Positions 26,309-35,645 of a DNA stretch of 64,000 nucleotides are shown in pieces. How positions within the stretch are numbered: position 1 is the stretch's first letter; each line of letters opens with the position of its first letter. The stretch covers positions 16,697 through 80,696 of the forward strand of contig PXUA01000004.1 of the NCBI GenBank assembly GCA_003022435.1, written 5' to 3'. The notes beneath the pieces were generated by a model. It was not told the DNA's origin. It did no database searches and saw only the letters and a program-made list of their open reading frames with translations. Made by a program: the position numbers and the translations under genes. Origin of the DNA: Bacteroidetes bacterium SW_9_63_38. GTDB lineage: Bacteria > Bacteroidota > Rhodothermia > Rhodothermales > Salinibacteraceae.

Positions 26309-27745
26309 ATGACATTTCCGTCCCGCGTTCCGTGCTTCGTGCTCATTGCCCTGCTCGGCCTCTGCATCGGCATCGCCGGGCCGTCCGACACCCACGCGCA
26401 GTCCGGCGTGCGGAGCGTCGGCGGCGTGGGGACGGGCGGCGGCACGTCTGCCCTGGAAAACGGCCCGTCGACCATGTACTCGAACCCGGCCGATTTGACG
26501 GTCGGCACGGTGGATCGCAACTTGGAAATTCAACTGTTCCGGGTCGCCGGGTACGTGGGCGGCAACCTCGTTCAGTTCAATCACTACGAGACTCTCTTCC
26601 TCAACGAGGGCGATCCTCTCACGAACGATCAGGCACGGTCGAGTCTCAACGACTGGTTCGGAAGCTCGAAACGACGAATCAGCACCTACGCGTCAGTCAC
26701 GCCGCTGGCGATCACCTACCGTCCCGACGATGGGAAGTGGGGCGTGGGCGTGGGCATTCGCAGTCGGACCATCCAGACCGGAGGGATGGACAAGGGGCTC
26801 CTCGACCTCGCCCTGCGCGGGACGGCTCTCGGCTCGGACGAGCGGAAGATTCCCATCAACGGGGACTCCCGGGCATACAGCACCGTCGACGTGAAGGGGA
26901 CCTTCAGCTATCGGCTCTCCTCGCTTCCGCTCTCGGTCGGCGTGTCGCCGAGCCTCATCTTCGGCCTCGGCTACGCCGGGGGCGACTTCTCCTCTACAGC
27001 CACCGTGAGCGAGAGCTCTCTCGTTCACAACTTCGACTACACCGCCCGGGCGGCGGGTGCCCCAAGCCGTGGCGTCCTCGACGAATTTAGTGCCTTCAAT
27101 GACGACCTTGTGGACGATGAGGAGCTCGAATCCAACAGCGGGCTTGCCGGCATCGGGGGCGGCATCGACCTCGGCGCCACGTACGAGGTGCGCCCCGACC
27201 TGCACGCCTCGTTGAGCATTACCGATCTTGGACTCATCAAGTGGACCAAGGATGCGCAGACGGTGACGCCGAAAAGTAGCGAGTTCCGTTTCGACGGCGT
27301 CGAGCCGAATGCCCTGGACGGCGACTTGGGCGACGAAGTCGAAGCGGAAGTCGACAGCCTACTGGAAAAAGCATACGAGGACGTCAATCGGGATCGCTCC
27401 TCCTTCACCACCGGCCTCCCGACGACGCTACACCTGAGCAGCACGTGGGACCAGGGCATCGTCATTCTGAACGGAGGCGTGTCGGTCGGCCTCAACCAGG
27501 ACGCCGGGGCCACGCCCGATCCCGTCGCGGTCCACGTGGGCAGCAAGCTGGATGCAGGCCCGATCCCGCTCCGAGCGGGGGTCCGGTTCTTCGGGTCCCA
27601 GGCGATGACGTTCACCGGCGGGGTCGGATTCGATCTCGGGTTTTACCAGCTGGAGCTGGGCGGAAGCGTCACGCCCAGCACATCGACGCTCGGAAGCGGC
27701 GCCCGGTACGCCGTAAGCCTCTCGCTGGGCACGATCCGGATTTAA
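26309..27745 (+). CDS. DUF5723-like outer-membrane beta-barrel protein
   Basis: A 478-aa exported protein: signal peptide to THAQS, then VGGVGTGGGTSALENGPSTM-YSNPADL, a motif typical of DUF5723/OmpP1-like barrels in Bacteroidota where an early Asn-Pro-Ala turn follows a Gly-rich stretch. Many amphipathic strands follow (YASVTPLAITYRPDDGKWGV-GVGIRS, LPLSVGVSPSLIFGLGYAGG, IVILNGGVSVGLNQDAG), ending in ARYAVSLSLGTIRI, a plausible C-terminal strand. Probably co-transcribed with the lipoprotein gene upstream. Transport substrate unknown. Confidence 0.8.
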   Translation: MTFPSRVPCFVLIALLGLCIGIAGPSDTHAQSGVRSVGGVGTGGGTSALENGPSTMYSNPADLTVGTVDRNLEIQLFRVAGYVGGNLVQFNHYETLFLNEGDPLTNDQARSSLNDWFGSSKRRISTYASVTPLAITYRPDDGKWGVGVGIRSRTIQTGGMDKGLLDLALRGTALGSDERKIPINGDSRAYSTVDVKGTFSYRLSSLPLSVGVSPSLIFGLGYAGGDFSSTATVSESSLVHNFDYTARAAGAPSRGVLDEFSAFNDDLVDDEELESNSGLAGIGGGIDLGATYEVRPDLHASLSITDLGLIKWTKDAQTVTPKSSEFRFDGVEPNALDGDLGDEVEAEVDSLLEKAYEDVNRDRSSFTTGLPTTLHLSSTWDQGIVILNGGVSVGLNQDAGATPDPVAVHVGSKLDAGPIPLRAGVRFFGSQAMTFTGGVGFDLGFYQLELGGSVTPSTSTLGSGARYAVSLSLGTIRI

Positions 27746-28114
27746 ACCCGCCCTACTGCAGCGAGGCTCAAGTCCTTCGGCGGTTGGGGAGGGCTATCGT
27801 CTCAGCCAACGTGCTTTTCCCAAGCTCTGGACGCCGGATTGCTTCGCGTCCGTCGTTGACGGGCTGCTTTTCACAAACGGATCTGCCCGACAACATGCGC
27901 TTCGAAGCACTACCTCCTTGCCCCTCCCCACTACGGGCCGACCGATCGGTGCGAACGGACTCCCGTGTCGCCCCCGAGAACGCCCGGGATTCGGCCCCCT
28001 GAGAATGGACCCCCTCCTTTGTACGCGTCTCCACACGCCGCGGACGTTATATTTCGGAGGACGGATGTGTCTACGGACATGCCCGCCGTCCCTCTCGGTT
28101 TACGCTCGTCCGCC
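27746..28114. other. Intergenic stretch without recognisable gene
   Basis: 369 bp after the DUF5723 gene. Several overlapping frames are open here but none has protein-like composition, and no hairpin with a U-tract was found. It should contain the promoter of the small exported protein that follows. Confidence 0.4.
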
Positions 28115-28576
28115 ATGCCCGTCGTTCGTGTCCTCACCGCGGTGCTGAGCTTCGGCATTATCCTCACACCGCCCGCCCCGGCCCAGCCCACCACCGACAC
28201 CACCGTCACCTGGCGCAGCTACAGCGCCACCGGCACCACCCGCGTGCAGGTGTACCCGGGGCCGCCGGATGAGGAGGAACAGCACACGGTCGTGCTCTGG
28301 GAGCTGGCCGAGAACCGCGGCCCGACGGTCGTGGAGGACCTCCCGTACGTGGCCGACCTCGTGGGACGCCGCCTCGGCATCGACCCGACAACGGCCTACT
28401 GGGTCACGTACTGGGGCGGCTTTTCCTACGACGGCGCCGATCCGGACGCCGACCGCGCGCTCTTCCTTCGAGCCACATTCCACCGAACCTCCGGCGGCGA
28501 CCTCGGGAGCCCGCGCTGGACCGTCGTTGAGGAGTCCGAGGTGCGCGAACTGACGGACCGGCAGTGGAATCCGTGA
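28115..28576 (+). CDS. Small exported protein of unknown function
   Basis: A 153-aa protein with a signal peptide (MPVVRVLTAVLSFGIILTPP-APAQ). The mature part has a compact alternating pattern (VTWRSYSATGTTRVQVYPGP, HTVVLWELAENRGPTVVEDL, AYWVTYWGGFSYDG, ALFLRATFHRTSGG). I started at the Met directly before the signal; 28079 is an alternative adding 12 residues. No family recognised. A minus-strand terminator lies just downstream. Confidence 0.65.
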   Translation: MPVVRVLTAVLSFGIILTPPAPAQPTTDTTVTWRSYSATGTTRVQVYPGPPDEEEQHTVVLWELAENRGPTVVEDLPYVADLVGRRLGIDPTTAYWVTYWGGFSYDGADPDADRALFLRATFHRTSGGDLGSPRWTVVEESEVRELTDRQWNP

Positions 28577-28611
28577 TGAGGGAGAGGTCGAAACGGGGAG
28601 CGGGGCCCAGC

Positions 28612-28658
28612 CACAACAAAAACGCCGCCGACCCCGACACGGCGTCGAGGTCGGCGGC
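28612..28658 (-). terminator. Rho-independent terminator (minus strand)
   Basis: Inverted repeat GCCGCCGACC (28624-28633) / GGTCGGCGGC (28649-28658). Read on the minus strand it is followed by GTTTTTGTTG, so it would stop transcription arriving from the pdxH side. Confidence 0.75.
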
Positions 28659-28801
28659 ACCACCACTCATCGCTACACCGAAGGCGAATCCCGATCACGG
28701 CGGCGGGTCCGCCGACCGGAATTGCCCTTCCACATTTGTCTCAACGGGCCGGGACTGGGGATTATTATATCTATTGTGTTGCCGGACGCATATCGTCTTT
28801 A

Positions 28802-28963
28802 CTGATCCGTGCACGGGGAGGTAAATAAAATTCTCCGTGTGAGGAGATCAGCCGGACCTGTCCGGCACCGGACTCGTCCGGCAAGATGCTGGAAATCTCA
28901 GATTTCCTGGACCGTGTTGTGCTATCAGCGACAATCGTCTTTAGCAACCCATTCCCGTATCAG
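28802..28963. mobile_element. TA-flanked MITE, copy A (162 bp)
   Basis: Ends CTGATCCGTGCACGGGGAGG (28802-28821) and ...TTCCCGTATCAG (28963) form imperfect inverted repeats and are flanked by TA on both sides (28800-28801, 28964-28965), as left by IS630/mariner-type insertion. The interior has two GC-rich hairpins around CCGGACCTGTCCGG and CCGGACTCGTCCGG and the 17-mer palindrome at 28891-28907. Related copies are at 37043, 45281 and 49359. Confidence 0.8.
28891..28907. repeat. 17-bp variable-arm palindrome
   Basis: GGAAATC-TCA-GATTTCC inside MITE copy A; same position in the element as GGGGATCTCAGATCCCC in copy B and GGAGATCCGAGATCTCC in copy C, with compensated arm changes. Confidence 0.6.
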
Positions 28964-29024
28964 TAGAGGCGGGTGAAAACCGCGGGTACACTTTCAAGAG
29001 CCATTCCGCCCTCGCCTAGAGCGC

Positions 29025-29044
29025 ATCCCGACAGCAGTCGGGAT
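29025..29044. repeat. 20-bp extragenic palindrome
   Basis: ATCCCGACAGCAGTCGGGAT, near-perfect dyad. Related CCGACAGCTGTCGG cores occur inside the 37.2-kb element (about 37243-37258) and CGACAGCTGTCG inside the IS630 remnant (about 59636). Confidence 0.55.
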
Positions 29045-29060
29045 ACTTGTTCGCTCAACA

Positions 29061-29167
29061 GCGTTCGGTCAGGGCGCAGCCCAAAAGACTACTTCTTCTC
29101 TCACTGGCGTTCGGTCAGGGCGCAGCCCAAGACTACTTCTTCTCTCACTGGCGTTCGGTCAGGGCGC
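29061..29167. repeat. Tandem repeat derived from the pdxH 3' end
   Basis: The unit beginning GCGTTCGGTCAGGGCG starts at 29061, 29107 and 29151 (periods 46 and 44). The third copy is the real pdxH stop region (TGA and the last Ala-Pro codons); the first two lie downstream of the gene and carry AGCCCAAGACTACTTCTTCT-type filler. It appears to be a local duplication of the gene's tail. Confidence 0.75.
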
Positions 29168-29809
29168 CAGTCGTTCCAGCCTCCAGTGGTCGGTGTCGAG
29201 GTCGGAGCGGCGGTAGCGGAGCCGGTCGTGGAGGCGGTTGGGGCGGCCCTGCCAGAACTCGATCGCGGTCGGGCGCACGACGTATCCGCCCCAGTGCGGC
29301 GGGCGGGGGATGGTCTCCTCGTCCTCGTACTCGGCCGTCACCTCGTCCAGATTCTGCTCCAGGTCGGCCCGGCTGTCGACGACTTGGCTCTGCGGCGACA
29401 CCCAGGCCCCCAGTTGGCTCCCGCGGGGGCGACTGTGAAAGTAGTCAGTCGATTCCTCTTCGGGCAGCTGCTCGGCGCGGCCCTCGATGCGCACCTGCCG
29501 CTCCAGCGGCGGCCACCAGAAGACGAGCGCCGCACTTGGATTTTCGGCCAGTTCCTGCCCCTTCTTGCTCTCGTAGTTGGTGTAGAAGCGAAAGCCCCGC
29601 TCGTCAACGCCCTTCAGCAGTACGATGCGGGCCGAGGGGGCGGCATCGGGCGCGGCGGTGGCGATCGTCATCGCGTTCGGCTCGTGCACCTCGGCGTCGA
29701 GGGCCTCGTCGAACCAGTCGCGAAACTGCTCGATCGGGTCGTCGACCACGTGGGTGCGGTCGAGCTCGGCCTGAGCATACTCCTGACGAAGATCAGCGAG
29801 ATTGGACAT
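29159..29809 (-). CDS. pdxH: Pyridoxamine 5'-phosphate oxidase
   Basis: FMN-dependent enzyme that oxidises pyridoxine or pyridoxamine 5'-phosphate to pyridoxal phosphate, the last step of vitamin B6 synthesis and salvage. Family landmarks: AMTIATAAPDAAPSARIVLL-KG, GFRFYTNYESKKGQELAENP, AALVFWWPPLERQVRIEGRA, FHSRPRGSQLGAWVSPQSQV, WGGYVVRPTAIEFWQGRPNR-LHDR and the C-terminal RLAP. At 216 aa it is full length. The ATG at 29807-29809 begins MSNLADLRQEYAQAEL, a standard start. PLP-dependent enzymes (e.g. the cysteine synthase at 53.4 kb) depend on its product. Its last codons are duplicated in tandem downstream. Confidence 0.96.
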   Translation of the reverse strand: MSNLADLRQEYAQAELDRTHVVDDPIEQFRDWFDEALDAEVHEPNAMTIATAAPDAAPSARIVLLKGVDERGFRFYTNYESKKGQELAENPSAALVFWWPPLERQVRIEGRAEQLPEEESTDYFHSRPRGSQLGAWVSPQSQVVDSRADLEQNLDEVTAEYEDEETIPRPPHWGGYVVRPTAIEFWQGRPNRLHDRLRYRRSDLDTDHWRLERLAP

Positions 29810-30078
29810 GCGGGGCTGACGGCCTCGTGAGCGCGATCGATTCGGATATCCGCAACGAGGGGACCGGCCCGTCGTTTCGGCCAGTGGGGAGTTGTTGCGA
29901 GGCCGAAACGTCTGCGGGAAGTCGTTGACGCGGTTGCGCGTGCTCGGACGGAGGCGTGATGCGGTCCGCACCCCTACACCCCCAACCTCGTACACTTCAA
30001 AACGACCACACCGAGTCGTCACCCACAGCGGGAAGCAACAGCGCCGTCCCCAACCGGAACGAGTATCCCGCCGGCGGG

Positions 30079-30834
30079 CTACCGCCAGATTTCCATCCGC
30101 AGGCCCCGGGCATTCGTCGGGGCCGTCTCCGAGCCCGGCGGGCACCGTTCGGCCGTGCCCTCGTCAATGCGCCGCGCCGTCCAGCAGGCAGCATGAGCGT
30201 CGATAATGTCGTCGGCCCCCAGCGCGCTTCCTGCGAGCGACGACACGGCCGCGTCGACTTCCGAAAATCCATGCTCCGTCAACAGGCCCCGGCGGGCCCG
30301 TTGGCCGGCGTCGGTGTGCTTGCTGTCCGCCACCGGCGTGCCGCCGTTCATCGCGAAGAACGACAGCTCCGGGTGGACTTCGTGGACCCGCTCCTGCCGC
30401 TCCGGCGTCATGGGCTCGGCGAGGGCACGCATCTTGGGAACGAGATGATAGGTCTGTTTGGAGAGGCCGGGCGCGTCGGGGTTGGCGGCGCGATTCCGGC
30501 GCTGGGCCTCGTCGTAGGTGTCCGCCCACAGCGCGTCGTAGGCGGGCGGGGAAAAGACACTGGTCCCGCGCGGATGCCCAAGCAGCCGGCGGGCAGCGCG
30601 GTCACAGGCGCGCCCGCCGGACTGGGCCGTATCGGGCAGCCCGATCACCATGTCGATCCCGAGCACAGCGGGAGCCTCGGGCAGCGACAGCAAAGCATCC
30701 ACGCCGTCGACCGTGCGGCAGCGTACCGTGTCGGTAGTCGATTCACAGAGAACGACGACCCATCCGTCGCGAAAGCCATCGGCTCCGGCTACCCAGGGCG
30801 ATGCATCGGCCGAATCGGCGGAGGGTTCCATCAA
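30079..30834 (-). CDS. DUF429 family protein
   Basis: A 251-aa DUF429 protein, a predicted RNase H-like fold: WVAGADGFRDGWVVVLCE (first strand with the catalytic-position Asp), LGIDMVIGLPDTAQSGGRAC-D (second acidic motif), then RGTSVFSPPAYDALW, KQTYHLVPKMRALAE and VHEVHPELSFFAMNGG. It finishes with ADDIIDAHAACWTARRI, the third acidic cluster. Proteins of this family are often annotated as putative nucleases, but activity is unproven. No partners; the divergent proline dehydrogenase gene starts 56 bp away. Confidence 0.85.
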   Translation of the reverse strand: MMEPSADSADASPWVAGADGFRDGWVVVLCESTTDTVRCRTVDGVDALLSLPEAPAVLGIDMVIGLPDTAQSGGRACDRAARRLLGHPRGTSVFSPPAYDALWADTYDEAQRRNRAANPDAPGLSKQTYHLVPKMRALAEPMTPERQERVHEVHPELSFFAMNGGTPVADSKHTDAGQRARRGLLTEHGFSEVDAAVSSLAGSALGADDIIDAHAACWTARRIDEGTAERCPPGSETAPTNARGLRMEIWR

Positions 30835-30890
30835 TGATCGGGGAGTTCACGATTGGGAGTACACCAACTTCCACGCATTGAAAGCGTTAG

Positions 30891-31790
30891 ATGCGTCCAC
30901 AGTTCATGCGTCATTCCTTACCCGTCTACATGCGTCTTCCCTTCGTTCTGGCTCAACGGTTCGTGGCGGGGAAAACGCTCGACGAGGCCCTTCCGATTGT
31001 GGAGGCCCTGAACGACGACGGCCTGCACGTCGCCCTCGACAAGCTGGGCGAGCACGTGCACGACCGAGACGAGGCCGTAGCGGCCCGCGACGCCTACATT
31101 GATCTCATACGTCGCCTTCCTAATCGCGCGGACGAGGGGCTTCGCAACCGCATTTCCATCAAGCTGTCGATGATGGGACAGCTCATCGACGAGGACTTTT
31201 GCCTCGACAACCTGCGTCGGCTCCTAACGGTGGCCGCCGAGCACGATGTCTTCGTGCGGCTGGACATGGAGGGAAGTGCCCTCACCGCCTCCACGCTCGA
31301 CCTCTTCGAGGCCGCGTACCGCGATTTTCCCGACCACGTGGGGCCGGTCCTGCAGGCCATGCTCCACCGCACCGACCGCGATGTGGATCGCATGTGCGAG
31401 CTCGGGGTCAGCGTGCGGCTCTGCAAGGGGGCCTATGCCGAGTCGGCAGCCCTCGCTCATCAGAATATGGCCGAGATCCGCGCTCGGTATCGCGACTACG
31501 CGGAGCGCCTGCTCCGGCACGCCCCGTATCCCGGCATCGCCACCCACGACGACACCCTCATTCGGGCCGCGAAGGAGAGTGCCGACCGCCACGACGTCGG
31601 GCCCGACCAGTTCGAGTTTCAGATGCTCTACGGCCTACGCCGGACGACGCAGCGCCAACTCGCCGAGGAGGGCTACAACGTCATGGTGTACGTGCCCTAC
31701 GGCCCCGACTGGCTTCCCTACTTCTCCCGTCGCCTCCGCGAGAAGAAGGAGAACGTCTGGTTCGTTCTCAAAAATCTCATGCGCGCATAG
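30891..31790 (+). CDS. Proline dehydrogenase
   Basis: FAD-dependent enzyme converting proline to pyrroline-5-carboxylate, feeding electrons to the quinone pool. The beta/alpha barrel motifs are present: ISIKLSMMGQLIDEDFC, VRLDMEGSALTASTLDLF, VSVRLCKGAYAESAA (flavin and substrate loop), GIATHDDTLIR, FEFQMLYGLRRTTQ and VYVPYGPDWLPYFSRRLREK, which ends in the conserved carboxylate-binding Arg pair. At 299 aa it is a monofunctional enzyme of Gram-positive/Deinococcus type, not PutA. The P5C dehydrogenase is not in this window. The ATG at 30891 gives the normal basic N-terminus. Confidence 0.94.
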   Translation: MRPQFMRHSLPVYMRLPFVLAQRFVAGKTLDEALPIVEALNDDGLHVALDKLGEHVHDRDEAVAARDAYIDLIRRLPNRADEGLRNRISIKLSMMGQLIDEDFCLDNLRRLLTVAAEHDVFVRLDMEGSALTASTLDLFEAAYRDFPDHVGPVLQAMLHRTDRDVDRMCELGVSVRLCKGAYAESAALAHQNMAEIRARYRDYAERLLRHAPYPGIATHDDTLIRAAKESADRHDVGPDQFEFQMLYGLRRTTQRQLAEEGYNVMVYVPYGPDWLPYFSRRLREKKENVWFVLKNLMRA

Positions 31791-31812
31791 TGTCTGGACT
31801 GGACGCGCGGCC

Positions 31813-31944
31813 CTACTCCTCGGAGGTGCCTATGAGCGAGGCGCCGGTGTGACGAGCCATCAGCATCACCACCGCGCCTGCGGCGAGAACCGACCCGACA
31901 TGGGCGGCAATCGAAACGAGAGTCCGAATCGTGGGCTCAAGCAT
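31813..31944 (-). CDS. Small single-pass membrane peptide
   Basis: 43-aa ORF: MLEPTIRTLVSIAAHVGSVL-AAGAVVMLMARHTGASLIG with one hydrophobic helix. The longer reading from 32076 has no membrane or family character. Real small membrane proteins look like this, but so can chance ORFs; moderate-to-low support. Confidence 0.4.
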   Translation of the reverse strand: MLEPTIRTLVSIAAHVGSVLAAGAVVMLMARHTGASLIGTSEE

Positions 31945-32124
31945 GAGGCGTGTAGAACGTTCGTCCGACACAACATGAAAACGGACGGACGACGGGGTGA
32001 GGCACCCGTATCCGCCCGCATCTTCCCTTACGCACGGGACCACACACATTCGCCAAGAACCATTCCTAAGATGCATGTGTGTATTATGAGTTCTGGTCTC
32101 GGTACGAGCCCGATGCAGCGCTCT

Positions 32125-32502
32125 CTACTCGACGAATGCAAAGTATCGGTCGTGATGGTCTGCACAGCCGGGGTTGAAGGCGGCTTCGCAATGCGGACAC
32201 GTATGGTCGGCCTGCAGGTAGGCGGCGGCCGACATGGCCCCCCCGCAGGCGCCGCACAGGACGGCCGGCTCGTGGCGCCGAGCGTACGGCCACCGCGCTG
32301 GGACGTGGTCGGTGGTCTCTGCGTGACACTGGGCACACGGGTAGTATACCTCGCAGCACGCGAAGCGAATTGCAATCACGTCGCGCGGGCCGTCGTAGTG
32401 GGCACAGCGGGCCTCGGGGTCCACGGCAACGCCGCGAAGTGGCACGGCGAAGCGCGCGTCGAAGGCAGGGGCATGGGTCGTCTGGATCGCACCGGACGGC
32501 AT
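32125..32502 (-). CDS. CHY-type zinc finger protein
   Basis: A 125-aa protein with the CHY zinc finger: RCAHYDGPRDVIAIRFACCE-VYYPCAQCHAE, then the H and C ligands in VLCGACGGAMSAAAYLQ, CPHCEAAFNPGCADHH and the C-terminal YFAF. CHY fingers bind three zinc ions; stand-alone bacterial versions are uncharacterised, while related eukaryotic fingers belong to ubiquitin ligases such as Pirh2. Start at ATG 32500-32502 (MPSGAIQTTH); frame extension upstream looks like non-coding DNA. No operon partner. Confidence 0.85.
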   Translation of the reverse strand: MPSGAIQTTHAPAFDARFAVPLRGVAVDPEARCAHYDGPRDVIAIRFACCEVYYPCAQCHAETTDHVPARWPYARRHEPAVLCGACGGAMSAAAYLQADHTCPHCEAAFNPGCADHHDRYFAFVE

Positions 32503-32662
32503 ACGACACAGGCACAGAGACAAATTGGATACGTATATTCCCAACCTCGGATCGAGCAAACCGTTCATCCAGCTGGGTCCCCGTAACGACGCCAGCACTC
32601 GGCACACGAGCAGAATCGGTCTCCGTTGATCCGGCCTGCCCCTCATCGAGTCGCCGGAGGAG

Positions 32663-35598
32663 GTGGGACGGCTGCTCACCGGGGCGCTGCGCTCGATGGG
32701 CATCTCGGACCTCCAGGCGGTGGTACTGGAGCCTGCGACCGAAGCCCCGGTTGCGGTGGTCGGAAGCCTCGGAATGAATCCGCTGCCCGATCCGGTCGAG
32801 GAGGAGATTCGGCGCCTCCACACCGCGGGGGGCCTCGACGACGAGCCCCCCGGCACCCCGGCGCACCGTCAGATCGACCTGTGTAGGGACGAACACGCGG
32901 CACTCATTGAGCAGGGCCTCCAATCGCTCACCGTGGTCCGCCTCGGGACCCTTGATGACGCATTCGGCCTGGTGGCCGTGGGCCGCACCGACGCGTCGGG
33001 CCTCACGTCCGTGCAGGCCTCGTCCCTGCAGATGATGGCGGCTCAGGTGTCGATGGCCCTGCACCGCATCCGCCTCAACCGGCAGCACCGGGACCAGGCG
33101 GCGGCCCTCCGCGCCAGCGAGGCCCGCTACCGCGAGCTCTATGAGCACGCCCCGGTGGCCTACGTGACCGTCGATGCGGACGGCCGCATTCAAATGGCCA
33201 ATGAGCAGACCGCAGAGCTGCTCAACACCACCACGGACCCCCTCTCGGGGCGCACCCTCACGCACTTTTGCTCCGACACCGACGCGGCCGACGAGACCGT
33301 CCGCCGTCTCAGGGCGTGCATCCGAAACGAGGAGCGGTTCTACGACCAGACTGTCCAGATCTGCCGGGCCGACGGCACCTCCATCTGGGTAAGCATGTCC
33401 GTGCAACCCGTGACGCCGTCGACGGGAGAGGCAGAGTGTCTCGTGACAATGCGGGACGTGACGGAGCAGGTCCACATGGAACGGGCGCTCCGTAGCACCC
33501 GGGACGACCTGGAGGAACGGGTCAAGGAACGAACGGCAGAACTAAAGCGGGCCAATGCGCAGCTGCAGGAGCACGCGGAGCGGCTGTCCATCCTGCGCGA
33601 CATCGACCAGGCCATCCTGGCCGCGGAGTCGCCGGAGGAGATTTCGGCGGTGGCGGTTCAGCGGGCCGAGCAGGTGGTGCCGTGCGAGCGGGTAAGTGTG
33701 ACGATATTGGACTGGGCGGCGGCGGAGGCCGAAATTCTGGCCGCGGGCGCGGACGAAGAAGTGCTGGATACCGGCACTCGCGTTTCTCTCGACGAGTACT
33801 ACCTGCCGGATCCCCTCCTCGACGGAAACGCACAGCGAATTCCGGACCTCCAGGAGCTTTCCCTGCCGGCCGCCGCCGAAAAATACGGGAGCGGGGCGTG
33901 CGGTCGGTCCTCTGCCTCCCGATGATGGTAGAGGACAAACTGGTGGGCGCCCTGAAGATGGGCCGGATGACGCCGAATGCATTCACGGACGAAGAACGGA
34001 AGATTGCACGCGGACTGGCTGACCATCTGGCCATTGCCCTGCGCCAGGCCAAGCTGTGGGGCGCGGTGAAGCAGCAGCGCGAGCAGCTCGAAGAACGGGT
34101 GCAGGAGCGAACGGCCGAGTTGGAGGCGGCGAACGCCACTCTCAAAGAAGAAATCGAGGAACGCACGCGCGCGGAGCAGGCCCTTCGCGAAAGCGAGGAG
34201 CGTCTCAGCCGCATCATCGACTCGGCGATCGACGCCATCATCAGCGTCACCGCCGACCTGGAAATCACGCTGTTCAACGACGCCGCCGAGCAGGTCTTTC
34301 AGTGCGGAGCCGATGAGGCGACATGCCGTTCGCTCCGGCCGATGCTCACGGAATCATTTGAGGCGCTTGTGGAGCGGCACATTCAGGCGCACCGAAACGG
34401 GGCCACGGGCGGCGCCTCAGACTCGTACTCCGATGGGCAGTACCTCACAGCACCGGAGGGACTAGAAGCGCGGCGGGCCGATGGGGAGCCCTTCCCGGTC
34501 GAGGCCACGCTCTGTCCCGTGGAGCTGCCCGACGAGGACCAGTACCTTCTCATTCTCCGCGACCTCAACGAGTTGAAGGCCGCCGAGGAAGAGGTCAGCC
34601 AGCTTCAATCCGAGCGGGACTACCTGGAGGAGGAAATCAAAACGGAGCGTAACTTTGATGAGATCGTAGGCGCCTCCCCCCCGATGCAGAACGTCTTCAC
34701 GGCCATCGAGCAGGTGGCCGACACGGATGCGACGGTTCTCATTACCGGTGAGACCGGCACCGGCACGGAGCCCGTGGCGCGGGCCCTCCACGACCGCAGT
34801 GAGCGGGCGGAGCAGGTATTCGTGAAGGTGAACTGCGCGGCCCTCTCCAGCGATCTCATTGAGAGCGAGCTGTTCGGCCACGAGCGCGGGGCGTTTACGG
34901 GTGCCACCGAGCAGCGCGAGGGCCGCTTTGAGCGGGCGGACGGCGGGTCGCTACTGCTCGACGAAATCGGCGAGCTGCCGCTCGACACGCAGGCCAGGCT
35001 CCTGCGCGTGCTGCAGCACCAAGAGTTCGAGCGGGTGGGGGGAAGCGATGCCCTCACGGTGGACACCCGCATTCTGGCCGCCACCAACCGCGATCTGGAG
35101 GCCGAGGTGGACGCGGGCCGGTTTCGCTCCGACCTCTTCTACCGCCTCAACATTTTCCCCATCGAGCTGCCGCCCCTCTGCGAGCGCAAGAGCGACATTC
35201 CCCTGCTGGCCGAGCATTTCTGCACCCTTTTCTGCCAGCGCACCAGCACAACGGTTACGAGCATCTCCGACGACGCGATGGCGGCCCTCAAGGCCTACGA
35301 CTGGCCGGGAAACGTGCGCGAACTGGGCAACATCATCGAGCGGACCGTCATTCTCACGCGCGACGACGAGATCCGACCGGAACACCTCTCCATTGCCGGG
35401 GAGGCCTCGTCGCCCCGTTCGAACGGCTTCCTCACCCTGGCGGAGGCCCAACGCGAGCACATCGAGCGCGCCCTGGAAGCGACCGACGGGGTGGTGGGCG
35501 GCGACGACGGCGCGGCCCAGCTGCTCGACCTCAAGCGCACCACCCTGCTGTCGCGCATGGACCGGCTGGGCATCGACCCGGAGGACTATCGGCCGTGA
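32663..35598 (+). pseudogene. GAF/PAS sigma-54-dependent regulator, frameshifted and Walker A mutated
   Basis: Multi-domain regulator: GAF (to about residue 145), PAS (RYRELYEHAPVAYVTVDADG), coiled coil, second GAF, coiled coil, second PAS ([20 protein letters not shown]), AAA+ sigma-54 activation domain and a Fis-type helix-turn-helix. A base is missing near 33887: the frame ending in [12 protein letters not shown] should continue as [13 protein letters not shown], one base over. In addition the Walker A motif reads [14 protein letters not shown], where functional relatives have GETGTGKE: the ATP-binding lysine is Thr and the next hydrophobic residue is Pro. The RNA-polymerase-contacting GAFTGA loop and Walker B ([11 protein letters not shown]) remain. 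A GTG start at 32663 is used and the N-terminus may be shortened. The lesions together point to an inactive gene. Confidence 0.85.
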
Positions 35599-35645
35599 GG
35601 ATGTCGGTCGCGTGTGTCCCCCCTCGTTACAGGAACCGGTCGTGC

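Noticed and set aside
29061-29167. CRISPR-like repeats at 29 kb
   Set aside because: The repeats abut without unique spacers and derive from the pdxH 3' end.
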